In this document: piece by piece, positions 1 through 6,954 of the stretch | How the letters are laid out: every line of letters starts with the position of its first letter | How positions within the stretch are numbered: position 1 is the first letter of the stretch | NCBI GenBank assembly: GCA_007127575.1 | Contig: SKZC01000253.1 | Span: 1-13,398, forward strand | From: Gemmatimonadota bacterium | Lineage (GTDB): Bacteria > Gemmatimonadota > Gemmatimonadetes > Longimicrobiales > Gaopeijiaceae | DNA: 13,398 nucleotides | Reading direction: 5' to 3' | Translations under genes and position numbers: made by a program | Notes under the pieces: model-generated | What the model saw: the letters and a program-made list of their open reading frames with translations, nothing else | What the model was told of the DNA's origin: nothing | Databases searched by the model: none

Positions 1-747
1 CGTCAGCCCCCCGTAGGTGCCCACCATCTGCGTATACGACACAGGGCCGGGCTCCTCGTCCGCCGCCTCCTGCCGCATCTCCTCAGCGGCCGCTAGACGC
101 GCTTCCTCGAACGTGGCCCCCTGCTGGACCGCGCTGACGATCCGCTCCCACTCCTCCAGGTCGATGACGGTGGCCGGCAGGTCGGGATCCGCACCACCGT
201 CCAGGAGGATCTGGATCGCCCTGCTTCGATTCTGCGAGGCCGCAAACATCAGCGGCGTTTGACCCCACTGGGACTCCCGGGCATCCGGATCCGCGCCGTG
301 ATCCAAGAGGGCTTTCACGGCATCCGGCTCCCCAGCCACTGAGGCAAAGTGAAGGGGGGATACGTCCCCCGTGGCCGTCAGGGCGTTGGGATCGCTCCCT
401 CGTTCCAGTAGAATCTGCACCAGTGAAATGTGGCCGTTCTTGCTGGCTAGATGCAGGGGAGTGTAGTTCCCCAGCCGCGTTACGGCGGTGACGTCGGCAC
501 CTGCGTCCAACAGAAGCGCGGCCACCTCCTGGTCACCCCGCTCCGCAGCCCAATGGAGAGCGGTCATTCCATCCCCATGGGCCTCGTTGACGTCCGCTCC
601 CTCGGCGATGAGGGCCATTACCCTCTCCCGATCCCCTTCCATCACCGCATCCGCCACCGGCGCGGGCGAGGGGAAAGCGGCAGCGGCCAGCAGGAACACT
701 CCTGCCAGCAACCCCGCCCCTCTAGACCATTGTCTTTGCATCTTCAT
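1..747 (-). CDS. Exported ankyrin-repeat protein ANKa (3' end cut by window edge)
   Basis: An open frame of 249 codons runs from the ATG at 747 to the window edge without a stop, so the C-terminus is missing. The N-terminus has a Sec-type signal (basic MKMQRQWSRG, then a Leu/Ala-rich core ending near AAAAFPSPAPVA). At least five ankyrin repeats follow from about residue 31 (TALHWAAERG, TPLHLASKNG, SPLHFASVAG, TPLMFAASQN, with DAGADV/HGADPD turns). A charged helical linker (about residues 192-240) leads to VGTYGGLT, the start of a further repeat. An AAGGAGG ribosome site 6 bases upstream fixes the start. It lies 34 bases after DUF1552a and is almost certainly cotranscribed with it. The same arrangement of repeats, linker and VGxxGGLT is found in ANKb (10864-12666), so the two are paralogues. 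Ankyrin repeats bind proteins; the partner is unknown. A periplasmic location is inferred. Confidence 0.93.
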   Translation of the reverse strand, partial: MKMQRQWSRGAGLLAGVFLLAAAAFPSPAPVADAVMEGDRERVMALIAEGADVNEAHGDGMTALHWAAERGDQEVAALLLDAGADVTAVTRLGNYTPLHLASKNGHISLVQILLERGSDPNALTATGDVSPLHFASVAGEPDAVKALLDHGADPDARESQWGQTPLMFAASQNRSRAIQILLDGGADPDLPATVIDLEEWERIVSAVQQGATFEEARLAAAEEMRQEAADEEPGPVSYTQMVGTYGGLT

Positions 748-781
748 TCCTCGCCTCCTTCAGGCACTCGAGTCTCCCGGG

Positions 782-801
782 TCACCGAGCGTCGTCGGTG
801 A
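782..801 (-). repeat. Perfect 7-bp inverted repeat over the DUF1552a stop codon
   Basis: Arms TCACCGA (782-788) and TCGGTGA (795-801) are exact complements around a 6-base loop, and the TGA stop (784-782) lies in the stem. No T-tract follows, so it is not a classical terminator. It could moderate translation or message stability at the DUF1552a-ANKa junction. The pairing is seen; the role is inferred. Confidence 0.5.
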
Positions 802-2203
802 AGACCCCGGGAGCCTGGACGGTGAGGGGGAAGGTACCGGTGCTGTCCCCGAAGCTGGGCATGTCGTCCATCCCCAGGGAGTGCATGAGGGTCAGGAAGG
901 CGTTGGCCATGGGCGTGCCCGCCGGTGCCTGCAGGTGCAGATTTCCTTCGAGCTGCCCGTTGGCCTTCCCGAGGAACACCAGGGGGCAGCGACGATGGTT
1001 GTGCAGGTTCCCGTCGGCCATGGGAGAGCCGTAAACCACCGCCGTCTTTTCCAGGAGGTTCCGGTCACCGTCCATGGTCTCCTGCAGGCGCTCCAGGAGG
1101 TAGGGCAGCATGCTCACATGATACCGGTTGATGGTGTTGAACTCCATGAGCTGCGCCTCCCGGCCCCCGTGATGCGATGCCGGGTGGAAGGGCCGATCCG
1201 TACCGCTCTCGGGATACACCCGGGCGGAGGCGTCTCGCCCCATCTTGAAGGAGAAGACACGTGTCATGTCCGTCTCCAAGCCCAGCACCTGCAGATCGAA
1301 CATGAGCTTGACATGCTCCTCGAAGGAGTCCGGCACCCCCGCCGGGGCCTCAGGAATCTCCCGGGCCTCGCCGCTGGTGTTGCGCTCCTCGATGCGCTCG
1401 ATCCGCTGCTCGACCTCGCGGACGTTGCTCAGGTACTGCTCCAGACGCTGCCGATCCGTACCGCCCAAGGCACGGGCCAGGTCGGAAATCTCGCCCCCGA
1501 TCCAGTCCAAAACGCTTCGGCGGGTCCGCATCCGGGCCATCCGCTCCTCATGAGTACCGCCGGCACCGAAGAGCTGCTCGAAAGCCACTCGGGGGTCGCG
1601 GATCATGGGAAGGGGCTCGGAGGGGGACGCCCACGAGATGGAGTCGGTGTAGACGCAGCTATACCCGTAGGCGCAGCCACCCGATTGATCGATGTTCTCG
1701 ATACAGAGCTGCATCGACTTGATGGGTGTCTCTTGTTGCTCCGCGTAGAGCTGGTCCAGCGACACCCCGGCGTAGACGTCCGAGCTCTCGGTCTGACGGG
1801 GATGGGCCTGGGTCAGGAAGACGGCGCTGGACCGGAAGTGATCGCCGCCCACCTCGCCGGGACGGAAGGCCTCCGCCATCCGGCAATCCGTGTCACTGAC
1901 GATGGTCAGATACTCTCTCCAGGCTTCCAGGGGTTTGAGAGCGTTGTCATCGGGGAGGGTGAAGTCCTTACCCACCTCGGGCGGAGACCAGAGGTGCAGC
2001 CTCCGTCCCAGCTCCCTCTCCGCTCCAGCAGCGCCGTGCACCTGCTCAATGGCCAGGAGGCGCGTCTGATCCAAATCTCCCGCCACCCGGCTCCAGCGGG
2101 AGCCGGCAGGGACCATGGCATCCAGGAACGGCAAGGCGAGGGTGGCGCTCATTCCCCTGAGGAACGTCCGCCGAGGAACGTGCTTTCCAGTGATGAAGTT
2201 CAT
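782..2203 (-). CDS. DUF1552 family protein, Tat-type export signal (DUF1552a)
   Basis: 473 residues, the usual length for DUF1552 (PF07586), whose biochemical function is not established. The N-terminus carries a twin-arginine-like signal, PRRTFLRGMSATLALPFLDAM, typical of the family and pointing to folded export. Family marks visible are GGCAYGYSCVYTDSISW in the middle, TDMTRVFSFKMGRD, the histidine cluster HPASHH near residue 340 and SPMADGNLHNHRR near 395; the His-rich motifs could bind metal, which is inference. An upstream in-frame GTG at 2308 would add 35 residues before the Tat signal and has no ribosome site, whereas the ATG at 2203 follows GGAGGAGGG, so 2203 is chosen. It lies 145 bases after the DUF1592 gene, a partnership common in Planctomycetes, Acidobacteria and related genomes, and 34 bases before ANKa. 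The C-terminal part is closely similar to the partial gene at 12868. Confidence 0.93.
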   Translation of the reverse strand: MNFITGKHVPRRTFLRGMSATLALPFLDAMVPAGSRWSRVAGDLDQTRLLAIEQVHGAAGAERELGRRLHLWSPPEVGKDFTLPDDNALKPLEAWREYLTIVSDTDCRMAEAFRPGEVGGDHFRSSAVFLTQAHPRQTESSDVYAGVSLDQLYAEQQETPIKSMQLCIENIDQSGGCAYGYSCVYTDSISWASPSEPLPMIRDPRVAFEQLFGAGGTHEERMARMRTRRSVLDWIGGEISDLARALGGTDRQRLEQYLSNVREVEQRIERIEERNTSGEAREIPEAPAGVPDSFEEHVKLMFDLQVLGLETDMTRVFSFKMGRDASARVYPESGTDRPFHPASHHGGREAQLMEFNTINRYHVSMLPYLLERLQETMDGDRNLLEKTAVVYGSPMADGNLHNHRRCPLVFLGKANGQLEGNLHLQAPAGTPMANAFLTLMHSLGMDDMPSFGDSTGTFPLTVQAPGVFTDDAR

Positions 2204-2348
2204 GTCTGGCCCTCCTCCAAAAGGGTCAAGATTTTCGTTGCCGCGTTGGATGCTGCATCGCTTCTCCGAAGCCCTTTCCAGCGAAGCCTGGGCATCGGCT
2301 GGGATCACCTAACCGTCTATGTTCACGTAGACCGGAATCTGACCGGCC

Positions 2349-4904
2349 TCAACGTTGGGACTCATCGTCATCCACGACACCGACGGCCTGCTTCATCTGG
2401 AAGGGCTCGCTCTGCACTACCCCCAAGATGAAGGAGGACATCCGATAGTCATTCTCTGCCGCCTCACGGGCAATGGCCCTCACCGTGGGCTTGTCGTACC
2501 ACTCCACTCGCCGGCCCAGAGCGTAGGCCAGCAGGTTCTCCGTGTACGTCCGGACCAGGGGCACCGGCCGTGAAAGCAGCGCGTCCAGGAGCTCATCCAG
2601 ATTCGCTATGGGCGTTCCGTCGTACAGCTCCCCTCGGGTATCCAACGGCAGCCCGTAGTCGGACGTCCGGTAGCGCCCCGTCACATCGAAGTGGTCCAGG
2701 GCGATCCCGATGGGATCCATGAACTGGTGGCACGCGTTGCACGTGGGGTTCTCGGCGTGGATCTGCATCCGTTCCCGAGTGGTGAGCTGCCGCCCGTCCT
2801 CCGTCGCGGTGTCCGTTTCCTCCAACGCGGGAACCGGAGGGGGCGGAGGCGGAGGCGTCCCCAGAATCACTTCCATGACCCACTTGCCCCGATCAGTGGG
2901 CGATGTCCGGCCGGCGTGAGACGTTGAGGCCAGAATGCTAGCGTGGCTCAGGACACCCTGTCGCCGGTTGTCGGGGTACTCCACTCGCCGGAAGTGGTCG
3001 CCGGCCACGTCCGGGATCCCATAGTGTCGAGCCAGGAGATCGTTTACGAAGGTGTAGTCGGCGGTGTAGAGCTCCATCAAGCTCCGGTCTTCCCGGACCA
3101 GGTAGTCGAAGAAGAGCTCCGTCTCCCGTCGCATGGCGTCCCGAAGCTGCTCGCGGAACTCAGGGTGCCGTCGCACATCGGGCTGTAGTCCGTCCAGGTC
3201 GTGCAGGCGCAGCCACTGCGCCGCGAAGCGGGTGGCCAGGGCCTCGGATCGACGGTCGTCCAGCATCCGCCAGACCTGCTCCTCCAGGACATCCGGCTCG
3301 GCAAGGCGTCCGTCGTTGGCAAGCTGAATCAGCTCGTCATCCGGTGGAAGGGCCCACAGGAAGAAGGAGAGCCGAGACGCCAGCTCGAGATCACTGATGG
3401 CGTAGAGCGTTCCCGGTTCCAGCCCCTCGGGCTCCTGCTCCAGGCGGAACACGAAGTGGGGGCTGGCCAGGATCACCTCGAGGCCGGTACGGATCCCCAC
3501 ATCGAAGCCCCCGTCCTCGGCTCCAAGCTCGTAAAAGCCCAGCAGGTCATCCAGCTCCCCTTCCTTCAAGGGACGCCGGTACGCCCGCTCCGCCAGGTCC
3601 GAGAGGATCTCCGCTGCACACGCCCGCTCCTCCGTTGGAGAGGAAGGCCGGCATGTGAGAATCCGCTCCCGCACGGGATGGTCTGAGATGCCGGTGATCG
3701 TGTGGGGCCCGCCCACCACCAGGTCCCGGAGGTGCGGAAGGGACAGGACGCCGTAGCGGCCGGCGATGGCCGTGCTGGCCAAAGACCAGTCATGGGGAGC
3801 CACCAGGTCCTGGACGGGACCCTCCATCCGGCGGACGAAGGCGGCCGTCACTCTTTGAGGGCCGGCCTCCACGAAGATGGGATCGGTACGGATCTCCACC
3901 CCTTCTTCGTTGGCCACATGCATCCAGGGGTCGAAGTCCAGAAGCGCCACCGGTTCCCCGTTAATGGAAATCTCCAGCTGCTCCGGAGCCTCCACGGTGT
4001 GGAGAGCCGAGCGGGCGTTCCCCACTGCGGAACCGGTGGTCTCGTGATGGAAGGACACCCGGAAGACGTACTCGCCATCCGCGAGGAAGTTGTGAACCAC
4101 CGAGACACCACCGCGCGTCCCGTACGGTGCACCGTCGACCCGCTCGGTCTGAGTGACCCACCGGGGCACCCGGTACTCCACTTCCCGCGTGGAGGCATTG
4201 TCGTCACCCAGCGCCATCCGGCTGATGGCAGCGGCCGCGTTGAGGTAGGACTCGAGAAGGGTGGTGGACATGACCTGGACATCGGCGATGTTGTCGAAGT
4301 TCGCCATCCTCATGTCCAGGGGAAGCCAGCTTCCGGCATCCACCTCCAGGCCCAGAAGGTCACGGATGGACCGCTCGTACTCGGCGCGGTTCAACCGTTG
4401 GAAGGTACGGGGGCCCACGTTGCCGGCCGCCGCTTCGTCGATCTTCTGTTCCAGAGACTCCACGAGAGCCACCAGGGTGTCGCCACCGGGCCTCGGCATC
4501 CCCGGAGGGGGCATCATTTCGGCACGCAGCTTTGCGATGACCTTCTCTGTGGTCTCCGCCCGGTCCACGGCGCCCTCTACCGAATAGCCTTCCAGAGAAA
4601 GGGTGCCCGTCTCGAGCACATCGTTATGGCAGGCGACGCAGGACCGCTGCACGACCCGAGTCAAGGCCTCGTCCGGGACCCCATCGGGGTCGGGGTCGGA
4701 GGCCACGTCGGAAGAGGCGAGAAGGGGAGAGGGGAGGGAAGCTTCGGATGCGGTGAGCCCCGTGGAGGCGTGGGACTCCACCTCCGTGGGGACGTATTCG
4801 TCAGCCGGTTGGCCTCCGAACACCACCAGTCCGACTCCGAACAGTGCGACGACCGCGGCGACACCCGCCGGGGTCTGGAGTTTCAGACTCGAACCCTGCG
4901 TCAT
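2349..4904 (-). CDS. Planctomycete-type cytochrome protein, DUF1587/1595/1592/1588/1585
   Basis: 851 residues. A hydrophobic segment at about residues 13-30 is a membrane anchor or uncleaved signal. A PSCyt1-like heme site CVACH is at about residue 89, followed by a MMPPPG segment. DUF1587 starts near 171 (NRAEYERSIRDLLGLEVD). A beta-rich segment (about 245-350) resembles a carbohydrate-binding-type sandwich. DUF1595 is near 436 (ERAYRRPL), DUF1592 near 490-620 (LASRLSFFLWALPPDDEL), and DUF1588 near 640-740 with the family's poly-proline run and a second heme site CNACH near 722. DUF1585 forms the C-terminus (YALGRRVEWYD). Both CXXCH sites predict covalent heme outside the cytoplasm. The start at 4904 follows CGGAGGA. 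Proteins of this architecture are regularly paired with DUF1552, as here; the reaction is unknown, and electron transfer to or from the DUF1552 partner is inference. Confidence 0.95.
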   Translation of the reverse strand: MTQGSSLKLQTPAGVAAVVALFGVGLVVFGGQPADEYVPTEVESHASTGLTASEASLPSPLLASSDVASDPDPDGVPDEALTRVVQRSCVACHNDVLETGTLSLEGYSVEGAVDRAETTEKVIAKLRAEMMPPPGMPRPGGDTLVALVESLEQKIDEAAAGNVGPRTFQRLNRAEYERSIRDLLGLEVDAGSWLPLDMRMANFDNIADVQVMSTTLLESYLNAAAAISRMALGDDNASTREVEYRVPRWVTQTERVDGAPYGTRGGVSVVHNFLADGEYVFRVSFHHETTGSAVGNARSALHTVEAPEQLEISINGEPVALLDFDPWMHVANEEGVEIRTDPIFVEAGPQRVTAAFVRRMEGPVQDLVAPHDWSLASTAIAGRYGVLSLPHLRDLVVGGPHTITGISDHPVRERILTCRPSSPTEERACAAEILSDLAERAYRRPLKEGELDDLLGFYELGAEDGGFDVGIRTGLEVILASPHFVFRLEQEPEGLEPGTLYAISDLELASRLSFFLWALPPDDELIQLANDGRLAEPDVLEEQVWRMLDDRRSEALATRFAAQWLRLHDLDGLQPDVRRHPEFREQLRDAMRRETELFFDYLVREDRSLMELYTADYTFVNDLLARHYGIPDVAGDHFRRVEYPDNRRQGVLSHASILASTSHAGRTSPTDRGKWVMEVILGTPPPPPPPVPALEETDTATEDGRQLTTRERMQIHAENPTCNACHQFMDPIGIALDHFDVTGRYRTSDYGLPLDTRGELYDGTPIANLDELLDALLSRPVPLVRTYTENLLAYALGRRVEWYDKPTVRAIAREAAENDYRMSSFILGVVQSEPFQMKQAVGVVDDDESQR

Positions 4905-4916
4905 GTTGGTCCTCCG

Positions 4917-4958
4917 CTAGGCCGATAAGCGCGCGGCCTTAGTGCTTTGATTCTTCAT
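4917..4958 (-). CDS. Possible 13-codon leader ORF upstream of the DUF1592 gene (speculative)
   Basis: ATG at 4958 opens a frame MKNQSTKAARLSA ending at TAG (4919-4917), immediately before the CGGAGGA ribosome site of the DUF1592 gene. No convincing ribosome site precedes its ATG, and there is no run of a regulatory amino acid, so it may be chance. A short GGCCG/CGGCC stem (4920-4938 region) overlaps its end. Confidence 0.15.
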   Translation of the reverse strand: MKNQSTKAARLSA

Positions 4959-4994
4959 GGTGACTGGATGTATGTCCTGCGTTCCGTTGAACTT

Positions 4995-5063
4995 GTAAGA
5001 AAACCTCAGGTCTTCTCCCCGCTGGACGCCTGCTGAGGCGTCGGGGCAAGACCTTTGGAGGTT
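4995..5063 (-). terminator. Long hairpin plus T-tract: M14 terminator or DUF1592 leader attenuator
   Basis: Read on the minus strand, nested complementary arms are: AACCTC (5063-5058) with GAGGTT (5007-5002), AGGTCTT (5054-5048) with AAGACCT (5014-5008), CCCCG (5046-5042) with CGGGG (5021-5017), and ACGCCT (5041-5036) with AGGCGT (5031-5026), closing on a CAGC loop. The structure is followed at once by TTTTCTT (5003-4997). This is the form of an intrinsic terminator for minus-strand transcripts coming from the M14 genes. It also lies where a transcript from the promoter at 5060-5088 would begin, so it could act as a leader hairpin for the DUF1592 operon. Confidence 0.65.
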
Positions 5064-5088
5064 AATCAACTGGGGGGGGGCGTGTCAA
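5060..5088 (-). promoter_or_regulatory. Predicted promoter for DUF1592-DUF1552a-ANKa, nine-C run in spacer
   Basis: On the minus strand a perfect TTGACA (5088-5083) is separated by 17 bases from TTAACC (5065-5060). A TGA (5068-5066) sits directly before that hexamer, in the position of an extended -10 TGn. The -10 itself is poor (3 of 6 to TATAAT). The spacer contains nine consecutive C (5080-5072). Transcription would start near 5054-5053, at the base of the hairpin arm AGGTCTT. No better promoter was found between the M14 stop and the DUF1592 start. Confidence 0.45.
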
Positions 5089-5119
5089 GGGCGCGGACGG
5101 CGGAAAAGCTAAGGACGAC

Positions 5120-5179
5120 GCGGACATCCGGCGGGCCTTTCCCACCGCTTCGGGTGAGAAAAAACCCACCGGATGCCGC
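5120..5179 (-). repeat. Large nested hairpin downstream of the M14 carboxypeptidase
   Basis: The outer arms are 5179-5165 and 5135-5120 (GCGG, CATCCGG, a U-G pair and GGG matched, with one bulged base). The inner arms TTTCTCACC (5161-5153) and GGTGGGAAA (5146-5138) pair with one U-G wobble around a CGAAGC loop, giving about 24 pairs in 60 bases. It starts 48 bases after the M14 stop. No T-tract follows directly, so it may be a 3' message-protecting or factor-dependent end, or a structured RNA element. The rest of 4905-5226 holds only the promoter, the second hairpin and the doubtful mini-ORF listed separately. Confidence 0.5.
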
Positions 5180-5226
5180 AAGTCCATTCAGACGAAGGGG
5201 TAGAGTCCTTGCGCCAGCGGGAGCTC

Positions 5227-6813
5227 CTAGGGAACCAGTAGCGTAGACGCGGCCACTCCCTCCTGCAGGCGGTAGATGGGCACGAAGTTGTCCTCCCCAC
5301 CAGAGGTGGGGATGGAGTGATCCAGGAAGTTCCACCGCAGCACCGAATCCACGGCATCCGGCTCCAGAAGCTGGGGAACCAAGCGCCCCTCATGCTGTCG
5401 GTTACGGACCACGTAGCTTCCAGCCGGTAGGGTCATCTGGTCCGGCACCAGCTCCACCTCCACGGTGGCCATCAGGTGGTTCTGATACGGCTCCTCGTCC
5501 CACTCGATGTCCACGATCCTGTAGCGCTCCACCGGCACCGTGGCCTCCTCCCTTAGCTTCTCCACCTGGATCCCGTGTCGCCGCAGGAAATAGGCCAGGT
5601 CATCCAGGCGGGCGTCGAAGGCGTATCCGTACGGAGCGGGACGGGTTCGGCCGGGAACATAGAGTGTCCGGTTTTCGCCGGTAACCAACTCGGGCTCGCC
5701 CACCTCCCCGTCAGGGGTCTGCTGGACGATGTAGAACTCTTCCGGCTCGGGATAGGCGATGGGCTCCAGGTCGAAGTACACCTCGTCCATGGGCTCCTCC
5801 ACCGTCCGCCTGCGGGCTTCCAGGACGGTGTTTCGTACCTCCTCGGCATTTTCCGCCATGAACCGGGCCAGGGCCAACATGGATTCCCGGGCGGCGTCGG
5901 CCTGCACATCCAGGCTGTGACGACCGGGGACCTCGTACAGGAGGGTGATCATGTTCCGAATCCCTCCGTAGGAGTGCTGCTTTCTGGGCCAGGGAACCGT
6001 GGTCCGCCAGAACCACTCCTCGGTGTCTTCGTCGAAGGTCGGGCCTGAGTACCAGTACATGAGCATGTCCTGAGACTCAATATGGTCCTTGATGTACTCG
6101 TACATGGGCCCTCGAGCGAACTCCACCAGCTCCGCGTCGGCGGTGGGGTCCAGTGTGGCCTGGTAGGTCATGTGATAGGGATACGAGCCGCCGTTATGGG
6201 CGTCCACGAACACGTCCGGCGCGTACCGGTTCAGGATGCCCTCCACGACTCCGGTGACCTCCCGGGTCTCAGCCACGATCCAGTCCCGGTTCATATCGTA
6301 GTTCAGGGAATTCTGACGGCGACCGGCGTCTCCACCATCCGGGTTCATGTGCGGAACCACGATGACGTTGACCTCACGTAGGAGGTCCTGGTGATCCCCC
6401 AAGGTGAGTTCCCGGATGAACTGCTGGCTCCCCTCCTTTCCGGAACGTTCGTTTCCGTGGATGGACCCCACGATGAAGAGGGTGGGCTTCCCCGACAGCA
6501 GCGAGGCCGTGGGCTCGGAGAGTGGAGGATCTCCCAGGAACACCACCGGATGGGGCCGGCCCTCGTTCGTGATGGTGAGCTCCTGCACCAGCATGTTGTC
6601 CGTCCTGGCCTGGACCTCGAACAGGAAGTCCATGACCTCCTGGTGGGTGGTGGTCCGTTCCCAATTCACCCGCTCGGCCCCGGTGAGGGGGAGATCCTCC
6701 TGGGCCTGGAGCCCTGGAGTTCCCAGGAAGAGGAGGAAGAGGGCTAGCTTCCAGGCCGGGTTTCGGCCCCCGGCGGTCCGGGGCGGCACGAACGTGCGGT
6801 GTACAGTATCCAT
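5227..6813 (-). CDS. Secreted M14 zinc metallocarboxypeptidase (second of tandem pair)
   Basis: 528 residues. Zinc ligands are visible as HGNE (H119, E122) and H206 in VFVDAHNGGSY; NYDMNRDW supplies the substrate-binding Arg region typical of M14, and E294 in LLYEVPG is the likely catalytic glutamate. The N-terminus (PAWKLALFLLFLGTPGLQAQ) is a signal peptide with probable cleavage after LQA. The ATG at 6813 follows GGAGGAG at good spacing; the in-frame GTG at 6852 has its AGGAG only one base away and would add residues before the signal, so it is rejected. After the roughly 300-residue catalytic domain comes a 200-residue C-terminal region (RHGIQVEKL, PAGSYVVRNRQ, LLEPDAVDSVLRWNF) also found in the upstream M14 protein, so the two are tandem duplicates. 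It probably removes C-terminal residues from peptides in the periplasm or outside the cell; specificity cannot be read from sequence. Confidence 0.94.
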   Translation of the reverse strand: MDTVHRTFVPPRTAGGRNPAWKLALFLLFLGTPGLQAQEDLPLTGAERVNWERTTTHQEVMDFLFEVQARTDNMLVQELTITNEGRPHPVVFLGDPPLSEPTASLLSGKPTLFIVGSIHGNERSGKEGSQQFIRELTLGDHQDLLREVNVIVVPHMNPDGGDAGRRQNSLNYDMNRDWIVAETREVTGVVEGILNRYAPDVFVDAHNGGSYPYHMTYQATLDPTADAELVEFARGPMYEYIKDHIESQDMLMYWYSGPTFDEDTEEWFWRTTVPWPRKQHSYGGIRNMITLLYEVPGRHSLDVQADAARESMLALARFMAENAEEVRNTVLEARRRTVEEPMDEVYFDLEPIAYPEPEEFYIVQQTPDGEVGEPELVTGENRTLYVPGRTRPAPYGYAFDARLDDLAYFLRRHGIQVEKLREEATVPVERYRIVDIEWDEEPYQNHLMATVEVELVPDQMTLPAGSYVVRNRQHEGRLVPQLLEPDAVDSVLRWNFLDHSIPTSGGEDNFVPIYRLQEGVAASTLLVP

Positions 6814-6906
6814 GATGGCTCCTCCGTTGCGGTCGTTGACGGTGGTCTTCACGCTCCTTCCCTGGACGGTCTTCGATCCGAGACTCCACCGAATCCTGCC
6901 CAGGTC

Positions 6907-6954
6907 CGCCCTTCCTCTTGGCCTGAGGGACTCACCAACTCAAGAGGAAGGGCG
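6907..6954 (-). repeat. Perfect 14-bp inverted repeat straddling the first M14 stop codon
   Basis: Arms 6907-6920 and 6941-6954 are exact complements (CGCCCTTCCTCTTG against CAAGAGGAAGGGCG) with a 20-base centre that contains the TGA stop (6934-6932) and a small TGAG/CTCA stem. The 5' arm on the message codes the last residues of the protein. No T-tract follows. It is a probable 3' mRNA hairpin that may limit read-through or protect the upstream message. Confidence 0.6.

Noticed and set aside
2204..2308. GTG start at 2308 for DUF1552a
   Set aside because: No ribosome site, and it would place 35 non-signal residues ahead of the Tat-type motif.
2310..2340. Short inverted repeat GTCTA/TAGAC after the DUF1592 stop
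   Set aside because: Only 5 exact pairs and no T-tract; too weak to call a terminator.
488..2431. 647-codon open frame on the plus strand
   Set aside because: It lies opposite DUF1552a, which has clear family motifs; the frame has no recognisable domain and is a product of high GC and codon bias.
2834..2858. Proline-codon repeat in DUF1592 as a possible unstable repeat
   Set aside because: A run of prolines after GT is a normal feature of the DUF1588 region, and the codons are in frame with no sign of disruption.
3702..4928. 408-codon plus-strand open frame
   Set aside because: Antisense to the DUF1592 gene, with no domain and His/Gly/Arg-rich composition typical of a shadow frame.
6814..6852. 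GTG start at 6852 for the second M14 gene
   Set aside because: The AGGAG sequence is only one base from the GTG, while the ATG at 6813 has GGAGGAG at normal spacing.
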